Assembly (NCBI GenBank): GCA_016787645.1
Contig: JAEUUF010000002.1
Location: 62,001-126,000, forward strand
Origin: Cyclobacteriaceae bacterium
Lineage (GTDB): Bacteria > Bacteroidota > Bacteroidia > Cytophagales > Cyclobacteriaceae
DNA: 64,000 nucleotides
Reading direction: 5' to 3'
The translations under genes and the position numbers were made by a program. The notes beneath the pieces are model-generated. The model saw nothing but the letters and a program-made list of their open reading frames with translations, did not search any database and was not told the origin of the DNA. Below, in pieces: positions 1 to 8,068 of the stretch; the first letter of the stretch is position 1, and each line of letters opens with the position of its first letter.

Positions 1-109
1 CATTATCCTCGGCCTTGGGGTATCTTCAGTCATCGGTCTTATCGCCGGAATCGTACCTGCAGCCGTAGCTGCTCGAATGGATCCTGTGATCGCGATTCGG
101 GCGAATTAA
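1..109 (+). CDS. C-terminal end of an ABC transporter permease (MacB/FtsX-like), partial
   Basis: Only the last 35 codons are in the window, reading from base 2 to the TAA at 107-109. The peptide is a hydrophobic helix followed by PAAVAARMDPVIAIRAN. This matches the usual end of MacB/FtsX-type permeases, where the last transmembrane helix runs into a 'P-A-x-x-A-x-x-x-D-P-x-x-A-L-R' motif on the cytoplasmic side. In that family the permease pairs with an ATPase to drive lipoprotein release, peptide export or cell-wall hydrolase control. Which of these applies cannot be told from this fragment. The assignment rests on the tail motif alone. Confidence 0.6.
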   Translation, partial: IILGLGVSSVIGLIAGIVPAAVAARMDPVIAIRAN

Positions 110-217
110 AATCATCTGACTACCGTTATCAAAATCTGGTAGGCGGCTATGCGCCGTCGTTCAATCGGTGTGTGAAGTTGCGTTGGAGTGAAGTGCCAAC
201 AGCGCTAATCCCTGATT

Positions 218-250
218 CCATTGCACAAGCTTTAATGCCGGTTGCAATGG
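218..250 (-). terminator. Inverted repeat downstream of recA, possible terminator
   Basis: CCATTGCA at 218-225 and TGCAATGG at 243-250 form a perfect 8-bp stem with a 17-nt loop. It lies about 25 bp beyond the recA stop codon and 110 bp after the ABC permease stop. There is no T-run on either side, so it would be a weak or Rho-assisted terminator at best, or simply an RNA 3' end stabiliser. Confidence 0.25.
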
Positions 251-272
251 GATAGGGAAATTATTGAGGAAA

Positions 273-1307
273 TTATTCTGCCGTTGCCTTCTCCTTTTCA
301 GGGGTGGCGTGCCCGGTCATCAGCTTTTCCTTGATTTTCTTCTCGAGTTCGTCGCAGAGTTCCGGATTGTCTTCGATAAGCTGTTTTACGGCATCGCGGC
401 CCTGGCCCAGTTTGTTGCCGTTGTAAGCGAACCAAGAACCCGATTTCTGGATGATGTTCAGCTCCACCCCAAGATCAACGATCTCGCCGGATTTGGAAAT
501 TCCGCGGCCATACATGATGTCAAACTCAACCACCTTAAACGGAGGGGCCACTTTGTTTTTCACCACTTTGACGCGCACTCGGTTGCCGGTAATTTCATCG
601 CTGCTTTCTTTGATCTGGCCAATGCGACGGATGTCGAGTCGAACCGAGGCGTAGAATTTGAGTGCATTACCGCCTGTAGTCGTCTCCGGGTTTCCGAACA
701 TGACCCCAATCTTCTCACGCAGCTGGTTGATGAAGACGCAGGCGCAGCCTGTCTTGCTGATCGTACCGGTCAGTTTGCGAAGTGCCTGCGACATCAGGCG
801 GGCCTGTAATCCCATCTTGCTTTCACCCATCTCGCCCTCCAATTCACCTTTCGGCACCAGGGCAGCAACAGAGTCAATTACAATAATGTCGATGGCGCCG
901 GACCGGATCAGGTGATCCGCTATTTCCAGTGCTTGTTCGCCGTTGTCGGGCTGAGAGATCAGCAGGTTCTCAGTGTCGATGCCCAGCTTTTCGGCATATG
1001 CCTTGTCAAAAGCATGCTCGGCATCGATAAATGCAGCAAGTCCGCCTTTGCGCTGAGCCTCCGCGATGCAGTGCATCGTAAGGGTAGTCTTTCCCGAAGA
1101 TTCCGGCCCGTAGATCTCGGTTACCCGGCCGCGGGGAATGCCCCCAATGCCAAGGGCGACGTCCAGTCCGATAGAACCCGTTGAGATAGCGGGCACATCA
1201 ATGACTTTCTCGTCACTCAGTTTCATCACCGTTCCTTTCCCATACGTCTTGTCGAGTTTGTCGAGGGTCAGTTGAAGGGCTTTCAGTTTTTCTTTTGCGT
1301 CGCTCAT
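273..1307 (-). CDS. recA: Recombinase RecA
   Basis: RecA forms ATP-dependent filaments on single-stranded DNA and drives homologous pairing and strand exchange. The 344-residue length is normal for the family. The Walker A motif GPESSGKT is at residues 67-74, the Walker B-type segment [15 protein letters not shown] follows, and loop L2 is in the [14 protein letters not shown] region. The basic/acidic C-terminal tail (EKEKATAE) is also typical. The ATG at 1307 gives a standard N-terminus ([12 protein letters not shown]). The gene stands alone, divergent from an outer-membrane protein gene across a 216-bp gap that carries its likely promoter. Confidence 0.98.
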   Translation of the reverse strand: MSDAKEKLKALQLTLDKLDKTYGKGTVMKLSDEKVIDVPAISTGSIGLDVALGIGGIPRGRVTEIYGPESSGKTTLTMHCIAEAQRKGGLAAFIDAEHAFDKAYAEKLGIDTENLLISQPDNGEQALEIADHLIRSGAIDIIVIDSVAALVPKGELEGEMGESKMGLQARLMSQALRKLTGTISKTGCACVFINQLREKIGVMFGNPETTTGGNALKFYASVRLDIRRIGQIKESSDEITGNRVRVKVVKNKVAPPFKVVEFDIMYGRGISKSGEIVDLGVELNIIQKSGSWFAYNGNKLGQGRDAVKQLIEDNPELCDELEKKIKEKLMTGHATPEKEKATAE

Positions 1308-1342
1308 GGGTATACGTGTTAGTATGTATCGTGTTTATTGAA

Positions 1343-1376
1343 CAAACCTACGCAGTCATCGTGTCAGTTTGTGTCA
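1343..1376 (-). promoter_or_regulatory. Putative recA promoter (-7 element) with upstream direct repeat
   Basis: On the minus strand, TAGGTTTG (1350-1343) is an exact match to the Bacteroidota -7 consensus TAnnTTTG, 35 bp upstream of the recA start codon. Immediately upstream lies a direct repeat TGACAC-AAAC-TGACAC (minus strand, 1376-1361), two 6-mers exactly 10 bp apart, occupying the area where the -33 element is expected. No TTTG -33 box is seen. The repeat may be a regulator site for recA; that is inference. Confidence 0.4.
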
Positions 1377-1523
1377 CAGAGGGTTGCGCGGGGTTCAAGT
1401 TACCATTACAATACTAATAGGTAATCCCGGCCTGCGGGAATTCTTTTGTGAAGGAAATCCTGATCATTTTTTAAGTGACTAATCCTTAACGTTTAACGGG
1501 CAACAATCTTAATTTGCACTTTC

Positions 1524-2636
1524 ATGCGCTCCCTGGGTATCATTTTCTGCCTGCTGACGGCCTCGTCTGCCTGGTGCCAGCTCAACAACCGGGCCTTTGA
1601 AGACCGTATGTCCATAGAGGCATCAGATTCCGGCAAACTCTTCCTCGGTGTCAACGCCCTGGGTTTCTTCAAGAACAACGAGTACAAGCAGACTATTATC
1701 GAGGGCTATACCCTTTTCGGGTACCAATTGCAGCCTTTTCTTAGCTACCACCTCACACCCGCCATTCGAATCGATGCGGGTGCCTTCCTGCAAAAAGACT
1801 TTGGCAATGACAAATATTCCACCGCCGCACCCACATTTTCCATCAAGTGGAAGTCAAAAGACTTCTCGGCAATTTTTGGAAACCTCGAAGGTAGCCTGAA
1901 TCACCGCCTCATCGAACCGCTATATGATTTTGAACGCGTTCTCAATCGCCGGCTCGAAACAGGCGTGCAGTTTCTCTACGATCATGACGGCCTGTTCGCC
2001 GACGCCTGGTTTGATTGGCAATACATGCAGTATTGGAATGACCCAAAGCAAGAACAGTTTGTGGGCGGACTGTCGATCCAGAAGCGATTGCTTCGGGTGG
2101 GATCAGGAACAATCAATCTCCCGGTCCAGGTACTTGCCCGTCACCAGGGTGGTCAGCTTGACAAGGCCGGGCTCGCCGTTCAAACTGTAGTGAATACCGC
2201 CGTGGGACTCAATTGGGTTCAACCAATTGGGGGTTTTATAAAAGAGGTTTTCCTTAGCGGGTATTATGTTTTTGATAAGGACATCACGCAAACCCGGCAA
2301 CCTTACCTGGATGGCGACGGTGCCTATTTGAATGGAGGTCTCACAACCCACATTGGCCTGGAGGTGATGGCGAGTTACTGGCAAGCCCGGGAGTACTTGT
2401 CCATTCAGGGCGGGCAAGTGTATCCATCACTTTCTCCGCAGGATGGCGTAACACTTCAACCGGCCCCCAAACTGCTCATCCTGCGCTTCCTCTATAATTA
2501 CCCGGTGGCAAAGCCATTGACGCTTTCACTCCGCTACGAACCTTACTACGACTTTGCCTTCGGAACTTTTCAGTACTCCTACGGTTTCTATCTCAACTAC
2601 CGGGCGCGGTATTTTCTCGCCAACACCCGACATTAA
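1524..2636 (+). CDS. Predicted outer-membrane beta-barrel protein, unknown function
   Basis: The 370-residue product starts with a clear signal peptide (MRSLGIIFCLLTASSAWCQ, cleavage after about residue 18). The rest consists of alternating aromatic/hydrophobic strands separated by polar turns, as in outer-membrane barrels, and ends near an aromatic-rich stretch (YSYGFYLNYRARYFLANTRH). No enzymatic motif is visible. It is followed 3 bp later by a predicted zinc peptidase with which it is probably co-transcribed. TTAATTTG at 1509-1516, 8 bp before the ATG, resembles a -7 element, but its position so close to the start makes it doubtful. The specific family is not recognised. Confidence 0.65.
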   Translation: MRSLGIIFCLLTASSAWCQLNNRAFEDRMSIEASDSGKLFLGVNALGFFKNNEYKQTIIEGYTLFGYQLQPFLSYHLTPAIRIDAGAFLQKDFGNDKYSTAAPTFSIKWKSKDFSAIFGNLEGSLNHRLIEPLYDFERVLNRRLETGVQFLYDHDGLFADAWFDWQYMQYWNDPKQEQFVGGLSIQKRLLRVGSGTINLPVQVLARHQGGQLDKAGLAVQTVVNTAVGLNWVQPIGGFIKEVFLSGYYVFDKDITQTRQPYLDGDGAYLNGGLTTHIGLEVMASYWQAREYLSIQGGQVYPSLSPQDGVTLQPAPKLLILRFLYNYPVAKPLTLSLRYEPYYDFAFGTFQYSYGFYLNYRARYFLANTRH

Positions 2637-2639
2637 CTC

Positions 2640-3668
2640 ATGCTGAAGCGAATCCTGGTCGCCCTCGGTCTTATCCTCGCGGCTTTAACTATTTACTACT
2701 GGTCACTCATAACCTACGGCGTTGGCCAGGGACTTGGGCAGTTAAAGATTGTGCGTGAAGCGCGGCCGGTGGAGGAGTTCCTGGCTGATCCTCGCTTTCC
2801 CGATTCGCTCAAGTCGAGGCTGCGATTGATCCAGCAAGCACGCCGGTATGCCATCGATTCATTGGGTCTTCATGACACCAAGAATTACACTACTCTTTTT
2901 GATCAGAAAGGTGAGGAGTTGATGTGGGTAGTTATTGCCTGTGAGCCTTTCCGCCTCGTGGAAAAACGCTGGGAATTTCCGGTCATCGGAAGTGTTCCTT
3001 ACAAGGGATACTTCAATAAAGAGAAAGCGCTTAAAGAGCGTGAAGGACTGGAGAAAGATGGATGGGATGTCAGTATTCGCAACCCGGACGGATGGAGCAC
3101 CCTTGGTTGGTTTACCGATCCGATCCTCAGCGGCATGCTGATGCGCAGTGAAGGCGACCTGGCCAGTCTCATCATTCATGAAATGGTGCACGCGACCATT
3201 TACGTAAAAGACAGTTCTGATTTTAATGAGAACCTGGCATCATTTATTGGTGACCGCGGTGCCGAGCTTTTTCTGAAACAGGCGTTTGGCGATACCTCAC
3301 GTCAATTCCAGGAGTATATTCACCAGGACGGTGATTACCGCAAAGTAGCCGATCATATGCTGCGCGCCACCAAAAAACTGGATAGCCTTTACCAGACGAT
3401 GACAGAATCAGAATCCGTGGAAAGTAAAAAGACCCGGAAGGAAAATTACATCCGGAAGATTGTAGAGGCCTTCGATACCATCCGGTTCAGCGATGGCCGC
3501 CGGAGGAGTAGCCGCTTCGCGAAACGTTTACCTAACAACACCTATTTCATGTCCTTCCGCACGTATGAATCAAAGCATGACGTCATGCTGGAGGATTGGA
3601 ACAACCGGTTTTCAAAGAATCTCAAGAACATGATCAATTACTACCGGGCCACTTACCCATCCTTATAG
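2640..3668 (+). CDS. Predicted zinc aminopeptidase (COG4324/PF10023-like)
   Basis: The 342-residue protein has an N-terminal hydrophobic anchor (about residues 4-24), then a soluble domain. The zinc-binding HExxH motif is HEMVH at residues 180-184. The segment NENLASFIGDRGAELF (196-211) follows and is the typical downstream glutamate region of the 'predicted aminopeptidase' family PF10023. Location is probably periplasmic, anchored to the inner membrane. The gene sits 3 bp after an outer-membrane protein gene, suggesting co-expression. Substrate is unknown: the family name is a prediction and few members have been characterised. Confidence 0.75.
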   Translation: MLKRILVALGLILAALTIYYWSLITYGVGQGLGQLKIVREARPVEEFLADPRFPDSLKSRLRLIQQARRYAIDSLGLHDTKNYTTLFDQKGEELMWVVIACEPFRLVEKRWEFPVIGSVPYKGYFNKEKALKEREGLEKDGWDVSIRNPDGWSTLGWFTDPILSGMLMRSEGDLASLIIHEMVHATIYVKDSSDFNENLASFIGDRGAELFLKQAFGDTSRQFQEYIHQDGDYRKVADHMLRATKKLDSLYQTMTESESVESKKTRKENYIRKIVEAFDTIRFSDGRRRSSRFAKRLPNNTYFMSFRTYESKHDVMLEDWNNRFSKNLKNMINYYRATYPSL

Positions 3669-3735
3669 GTATGAAAGGCACATTAAGGTTTTGTTAAGTG
3701 CAAGGTTCCAATTTCCTATTGGATTGAATCTTGGG

Positions 3736-3743
3736 TAGTTTTG
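3736..3743 (+). promoter_or_regulatory. Putative -7 promoter element for the two-component operon
   Basis: TAGTTTTG matches the Bacteroidota -7 consensus TAnnTTTG exactly and lies 25 bp before the response regulator ATG. The -33 region is not convincing (ATTT at 3711-3714 at 21-bp spacing). Confidence 0.4.
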
Positions 3744-3768
3744 AAGCTGCTTATTACAGCCAATTAAC

Positions 3769-4458
3769 ATGGGCAAGAAACCGGCGTACAAGGTTCTCGT
3801 GGTAGACGACGAAGAGGCGATTCTTGAGTTGCTGAAATACAACCTGGAGAAGGAAGGTTATGAAGTGAAAGTAGCCAGCAATGGCCTGGCTGCCGTCGAA
3901 ACGGCTCGCAAGTTCAAGCCAGATGTGGTGTTGTTGGACATCATGATGCCCGTGATGGACGGTGTGGAGGCTTGTCGCCAGCTCCGTGCCATTCCAGACT
4001 TGCTCAACACGTTTATTGTCTTTCTCACGGCCCGCTCGGAAGAGTATTCGGAGGTAGCTGCTTTTGATGTCGGGGCGGACGATTACATTACCAAACCGAT
4101 CAAGCCTCGCGCCTTGATGAGCCGTATCCAGGCGTTGCTCCGCCGCGAGTCCAAGGGGGCTGCTCCTTCAGGACCGCTTACGCAGGGCGACCTCGTGATC
4201 GATCGTTCCAGTTATACCGTCCGGCTTCGCGGCAAGGAAATCAACCTTCCCAAGAAGGAATTTGAATTGCTTTTCTTCCTGGCCAGCCATCCGAACAAGG
4301 TCTTTAACCGGGATGAGCTCTTGCAGAATATCTGGGGCTCGGATGTATATGTGTTGGCCCGCACCGTGGATGTTCACATCCGGAAAGTGCGTGAAAAGAT
4401 CGGAGATGACTACATTGTGACCGTAAAAGGAGTCGGTTACAAGTTCAACCTCGTTTAG
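3769..4458 (+). CDS. OmpR/PhoB-family response regulator
   Basis: The 229-residue protein has an N-terminal receiver domain (about 7-125): acidic pair D13/D14, phospho-acceptor D57 in VVLLDIMMP, T87, and K109 in DYITKPIKP. A C-terminal winged-helix DNA-binding domain (about 132-228) follows, with the typical KEFELLFFLASHPNKVFNRDELL and RTVDVHIRKVREKIG segments. It is separated by 1 bp from a histidine kinase gene, so the two should be a cognate pair. Domain order and sequence resemble PhoB, and the partner resembles PhoR, but no phosphate-uptake genes are nearby, so the input signal is not assigned. Confidence 0.93.
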   Translation: MGKKPAYKVLVVDDEEAILELLKYNLEKEGYEVKVASNGLAAVETARKFKPDVVLLDIMMPVMDGVEACRQLRAIPDLLNTFIVFLTARSEEYSEVAAFDVGADDYITKPIKPRALMSRIQALLRRESKGAAPSGPLTQGDLVIDRSSYTVRLRGKEINLPKKEFELLFFLASHPNKVFNRDELLQNIWGSDVYVLARTVDVHIRKVREKIGDDYIVTVKGVGYKFNLV

Positions 4459-4459
4459 C

Positions 4460-5497
4460 ATGGTCTATAGCGCCCGGTCGATGGCCCTGCTCCTGGCGGT
4501 GTTCATCGCCCTGGTGACCGTCCTGTTTCTTTCCCTCGTGGAGAGCGTCACGTTCGACGCCCTGCTGGTGGCCGGCCTCATCAGCTTTTCGGTTTCTTAC
4601 CTGCTCGTGTACGTGGTTCTTGAGTTCATGGTCTTTCGCGAAATCAACAAGATTCACAAGATGCTCGCAAAAGTCCGCAAGAAAGAACTTACCCAGGTCG
4701 CCGGTCAGAAACCAGGCGCCCTCAACCCGCTTCGCAGCATCAACGAGGAGATCACGGCCTTTGCCCTGCTCAAGCAGAAGGAGATTGATGAGTTGAAGAA
4801 ACTCGAACAATTTCGGAAAGAGTTCATCGCCAATGTTTCCCATGAACTCAAGACGCCCATCTTCGCAGCCCAGGGATTTATTCATACCCTGCTGGATGGT
4901 GCCATGAATGACAAGCAGGTACGCGACAAATTCCTGAAGAAGGCTGCACGAAGCATGGACGGCCTCGACATGCTTGTTCAGGATCTCCTCACGTTGTCAC
5001 AAATGGAAACGGGGGATATCAAAATGAAGCTTGACTACTTTGACCTCGTGCCGGTGTGCAGCGATGTCCTTGATCAGCTCGAAGGAAAGGCGAGGAAAAA
5101 AGATATTCGGATGCGCCTCGCCGATCCACATCAGAAACTGAGCGTGTATGCCGATGCCCATCGGATTTCCCAGGTTGTAACCAACCTGGTGTCCAATGCG
5201 ATCAACTACACGCCCGAAGGAGGAGAGGTGTCTATCTCCTTTGATATCGGGAAGAAAAACATCACCACGTTGGTGTCAGACACCGGCGAGGGGATCCCTC
5301 CCGAACACTTGCCCCGAATCTTTGAACGATTCTACCGGGTGGACAAGAGCCGCAGCAGGGAAAAAGGAGGGACGGGGCTTGGCCTGGCAATCGTAAAGCA
5401 TATTCTCGAAGGTCACAACACCCGGGCGGATGTGGAAAGCACTGTGGGGAAAGGATCTGTATTCAGTTTTAAGTTACCCCGCTCAAAAGGCGATTAG
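4460..5497 (+). CDS. Sensor histidine kinase, PhoR-like
   Basis: Two transmembrane helices (about residues 7-27 and 34-57) are followed by a linker without a recognisable PAS domain. The HisKA dimerisation domain has the phospho-accepting H128 in FIANVSHELKTP. The HATPase domain carries an N box (NLVSNAINYTPEGG), G1 box (DTGEGIPPEHLPRIFERFYRVD) and G2 box (GGTGLGLAIVKHI). It should autophosphorylate and transfer phosphate to the response regulator encoded 1 bp upstream. The periplasmic loop is only a few residues long, so sensing probably involves the membrane or a partner protein rather than an extracytoplasmic ligand domain. Confidence 0.93.
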   Translation: MVYSARSMALLLAVFIALVTVLFLSLVESVTFDALLVAGLISFSVSYLLVYVVLEFMVFREINKIHKMLAKVRKKELTQVAGQKPGALNPLRSINEEITAFALLKQKEIDELKKLEQFRKEFIANVSHELKTPIFAAQGFIHTLLDGAMNDKQVRDKFLKKAARSMDGLDMLVQDLLTLSQMETGDIKMKLDYFDLVPVCSDVLDQLEGKARKKDIRMRLADPHQKLSVYADAHRISQVVTNLVSNAINYTPEGGEVSISFDIGKKNITTLVSDTGEGIPPEHLPRIFERFYRVDKSRSREKGGTGLGLAIVKHILEGHNTRADVESTVGKGSVFSFKLPRSKGD

Positions 5498-5506
5498 GTC
5501 AAACGC

Positions 5507-6229
5507 ATGTCCCGGCAAAAGTCCATCCATTTCACTGACCTGATCCTCCACGAGGATAAGGACTTCCTGGTAATCAACAAGCCTGCCTTCCTTTCCACCC
5601 TTGAAGACCGGGTAGAGGCGATCAATTTGCTTTCCCTGGCAAGGCACTATGAGCCAGAAGCCCAGGTGGCCCATCGCCTCGATAAGGATACCTCAGGGGT
5701 GCTGGCCATTGCCAGGAACCCGGAAGCGTATCGGCATCTCAGCATGCAGTTTGAACATCGGACCGTGACCAAAGTCTATCATGCCGTGGTGGATGGCCGC
5801 CATGACTTCCATGAGGTGCTGGTGAGCGAGCGGATTCTCAAGCAACCGGATGGTCAGGTGAAACTGTCCTCGCGTGGCAAGGATGCCGAAACCCGGATTA
5901 CTACCCTGGAGATTTTCACCCGGCATACCCTGGTAGAGTGCCGGCCGGTGACGGGGAGGATGCACCAGATCCGTATTCACTTGGCCTCCCTCGGGGCTCC
6001 GATCACCGGGGATGAGTTGTATGGAGGCAAGACTTTCCTGGTTTCTTCCGTAAAACGCAATTTCCGGGTGAAGAAGGACACCGAGGAGCAGCCCTTGATC
6101 AAGCGGATGGCTTTGCATGCGTTTTCATTGGAATTCAGGGGATTGGATGGGATGCCCATACGTTGCCAGGCTCCGTATCCGAAGGACTTTTCCGCCTTGC
6201 TGAGGCAGTTGGCTGCCAACCGGTCCTAA
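5507..6229 (+). CDS. RluA-family RNA pseudouridine synthase
   Basis: The 240-residue protein isomerises uridine to pseudouridine in rRNA or tRNA. It carries the family signature HRLDKDTSGV (residues 56-65) with presumed catalytic Asp59, and the C-terminal motif GRMHQIRIHLASLGAPITGDELYGG. There is no N-terminal S4 RNA-binding domain, so it is a short RluA-like form rather than full RluD, and its target cannot be named. It starts 9 bp after the histidine kinase stop and may be transcribed with the two-component genes. The ATG at 5507 gives a compact N-terminus. Confidence 0.9.
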   Translation: MSRQKSIHFTDLILHEDKDFLVINKPAFLSTLEDRVEAINLLSLARHYEPEAQVAHRLDKDTSGVLAIARNPEAYRHLSMQFEHRTVTKVYHAVVDGRHDFHEVLVSERILKQPDGQVKLSSRGKDAETRITTLEIFTRHTLVECRPVTGRMHQIRIHLASLGAPITGDELYGGKTFLVSSVKRNFRVKKDTEEQPLIKRMALHAFSLEFRGLDGMPIRCQAPYPKDFSALLRQLAANRS

Positions 6230-6242
6230 AAAGGAAGCCCTT

Positions 6243-6274
6243 CTTGCATAATCCCATTATTGGGTCTACTTTTG
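6243..6274 (+). promoter_or_regulatory. Putative promoter of the rplM-rpsI-rpsB operon
   Basis: CTTG (6243-6246) and TACTTTTG (6267-6274) are separated by 20 bp. The second is an exact TAnnTTTG -7 element and the spacing fits the Bacteroidota -33/-7 architecture. Downstream, before the rplM start, CCCTTTTTGAAAAGGG (about 6279-6294) can form a short hairpin followed by T residues, possibly an attenuating leader; that last point is inference. Confidence 0.5.
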
Positions 6275-6323
6275 TGTCCCTTTTTGAAAAGGGCCTTTTT
6301 ACGCAGTTAAACCGATAATTCAA

Positions 6324-6767
6324 GTGGATTCGATCAGTTACAAGACCAAGAACGCCAACAAGGCTTCCGTCGAGAAGAACTGGGTTTTGGTAGATGCCGA
6401 AAACCAGGTGCTGGGCCGCGTGGCCAGCCAGGTGGCCAAGGTGATTCGCGGCAAACACAAGACCAGCTATACCCCCAACGTGGACTGTGGCGATAATGTC
6501 ATTGTCATCAATGCTGAGAAAGTAAAGATGACCGGCAAGAAATGGACCGACCGGGTGATTTTCACTCACTCAGGTTACAATGGTGGTCAGCGGGAACACA
6601 CCCCAACCATGATCCGGGCCAAGTATCCCGAGCGCCTCATTGAGCATGCGGTTCGCGGAATGCTTCCCAAGAACAGCATTGGTCGTCAGTTGTTCCGCAG
6701 CCTGCACGTTTACGCTGGTGCCGCACACCCGCACGAAGCGCAGCAACCCAAAGTCATCAAATTCTAA
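6324..6767 (+). CDS. rplM: 50S ribosomal protein L13
   Basis: L13 binds 23S rRNA early in assembly of the large subunit. The 147-residue product contains the family core: NWVLVDAENQVLGRVASQVAKVIRGKHK near the N-terminus, the HSGYNGGQ signature region, and RLIEHAVRGMLPKNSIGRQLFRSLHVYAGAAHPH near the end. The start is GTG at 6324, the only sensible start in frame with a normal L13 N-terminus; no Shine-Dalgarno is seen, as usual for this phylum. It is first in a cluster with rpsI 9 bp downstream. Confidence 0.97.
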   Translation: MDSISYKTKNANKASVEKNWVLVDAENQVLGRVASQVAKVIRGKHKTSYTPNVDCGDNVIVINAEKVKMTGKKWTDRVIFTHSGYNGGQREHTPTMIRAKYPERLIEHAVRGMLPKNSIGRQLFRSLHVYAGAAHPHEAQQPKVIKF

Positions 6768-6776
6768 GCCTTTTAC

Positions 6777-7163
6777 ATGGAGATCATTAATACCATCGGC
6801 CGCAGAAAGACATCCATCGCCCGGGTGTACGTTAAGCCCGGCAAAGGAACCATCGTCGTCAACGACCGTGAACTTGCATCATACTTCACTTCAGAAATTC
6901 ATCAGACCACGGTCAAGCAGGCGTTGACCCTTGCCAAGGTGGAAGGAAGCTACGACGTGACGGTGAACGTTGAAGGCGGAGGAAACAAAGGACAGGCAGA
7001 GGCCATTCGCCTCGGTATTGCCCGCGCTCTCGTCACCATCAACGCCGAGAACCGCGCCCCCTTGAAGAAAGAAGGCCTGCTTACGCGCGACTCCAGAATG
7101 GTCGAGCGCAAGAAGCCAGGACGTCGCAAGGCCAGAAGGAGATTCCAATTCAGCAAACGTTAA
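6777..7163 (+). CDS. rpsI: 30S ribosomal protein S9
   Basis: S9 is a small-subunit protein whose basic C-terminal tail reaches the P-site tRNA. The 128-residue sequence begins with the TIGRRKTSIARVYVKPGKG segment typical of S9 and ends in the conserved basic tail RRKARRRFQFSKR. It lies directly between rplM and rpsB, the usual L13-S9-S2 arrangement in this phylum, and is almost certainly co-transcribed with them. Confidence 0.97.
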   Translation: MEIINTIGRRKTSIARVYVKPGKGTIVVNDRELASYFTSEIHQTTVKQALTLAKVEGSYDVTVNVEGGGNKGQAEAIRLGIARALVTINAENRAPLKKEGLLTRDSRMVERKKPGRRKARRRFQFSKR

Positions 7164-7182
7164 TCCTATTCCATCTTTTAGC

Positions 7183-7950
7183 ATGGCAGAAAAAATCACA
7201 ACTCAGGAACTCATGGAAGCCGGTGTTCACTTCGGACACCTGACCCGCAAGTGGAATCCCCGCATGGCGGAGTACATCTTCATGGAGAACAACGGCATCC
7301 ACATCATCGACCTGAACAAAACGCAGAGGGCCCTCGAGGAAGCAGCGTTTGCCATCAAGAATATCATCCGCTCCGGCCGCAAAATCATGTTGGTCGCGAC
7401 CAAGAAGCAGGCAAAAGACGTCATCGTCGAAGAAGCTACTCGCCTCAATATGCCGTATGTAACGGAGCGTTGGCTCGGCGGTATGCTCACCAACTTCGCC
7501 ACGATCCGCAAGTCGCTCAAGAAATTGGCGCAGATCGAGAAGCTGATGAAGGATGAAGCCTTCAACAACATTGCGAAGCGCGAGCGCCTGATGATTGCCC
7601 GCGAAAAGGCGAAACTGGAAAAATTGCTCGGTGGTATCACCGAACTCAATCGCCTGCCGGCCGCTCTCTTTGTGATTGACGTAAAACGCGAACACATCGC
7701 CGTGGCTGAAGCACAGAAACTGAACATCCCGGTATTCGCCATGGTGGATACCAACTCGGATCCTTCCGATATTGATTTCCCGATCCCTGCCAACGACGAC
7801 GCGTTCAAGTCGATCTCGATCGTTACTAAGTATATAGGCAAAGCCATCGAGGAGGCCCTCATGGAGCGCAAGAAGGACAAAGAGGAATCTACCCTTAAGA
7901 AGGAAGAGGACGAGAAGCGCGCCGTAGACGAGGCGGTACAGGAAGCTTAA
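7183..7950 (+). CDS. rpsB: 30S ribosomal protein S2
   Basis: S2 is a late-assembling protein on the back of the 30S subunit, important for binding of S1 and mRNA. The 255-residue protein starts with the diagnostic ELMEAGVHFGHLTRKWNPRMAEYIFMENNGIHIIDL, and contains RWLGGMLTNFATI and PVFAMVDTNSDPSDIDFPIPANDDA. The charged C-terminal extension (KKDKEESTLKKEEDEKRAVDEAV) is common in Bacteroidota. A strong terminator follows before tsf, so S2 is the last gene of the rplM transcript. Confidence 0.97.
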   Translation: MAEKITTQELMEAGVHFGHLTRKWNPRMAEYIFMENNGIHIIDLNKTQRALEEAAFAIKNIIRSGRKIMLVATKKQAKDVIVEEATRLNMPYVTERWLGGMLTNFATIRKSLKKLAQIEKLMKDEAFNNIAKRERLMIAREKAKLEKLLGGITELNRLPAALFVIDVKREHIAVAEAQKLNIPVFAMVDTNSDPSDIDFPIPANDDAFKSISIVTKYIGKAIEEALMERKKDKEESTLKKEEDEKRAVDEAVQEA

Positions 7951-8001
7951 TCACGACCAGGCCCTCTCCCCGGGTGGCGAGGGGAATAGACAGGAACTTT
8001 T

Positions 8002-8039
8002 CGTCCTGCTTACCCCTGGGGAGGCAGGACGATTTTTTT
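8002..8039 (+). terminator. Intrinsic terminator between rpsB and tsf
   Basis: CGTCCTGC (8002-8009) pairs perfectly with GCAGGACG (8024-8031), with further pairing possible inside the loop, and is followed by seven T residues (8033-8039). This is the strongest terminator in the window. It would end or attenuate the rplM-rpsI-rpsB transcript ahead of tsf. Confidence 0.85.
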
Positions 8040-8060
8040 ACGAATAACGAACAACGAATA
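8040..8060. repeat. Three in-phase heptamers in the tsf leader
   Basis: ACGAATA, ACGAACA and ACGAATA follow one another without gaps from 8040 to 8060, then a related AAACGAAC runs to the tsf ATG at 8069. The tract begins on the last base after the rpsB terminator T-run. The 7-bp phase is the same as in the longer heptamer arrays elsewhere in this window, although the unit sequence differs. Confidence 0.6.
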
Positions 8061-8068
8061 AAACGAAC

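Noticed and set aside
1417-1440. TCCCG/CGGGA hairpin in the recA upstream region as a terminator
   Set aside because: Only 5 bp of stem, and it lies between two divergent genes where no transcript should end.
7227-7880. 217-residue minus-strand ORF opposite rpsB
   Set aside because: Antisense shadow of the conserved S2 gene with Ser/Arg-rich composition.
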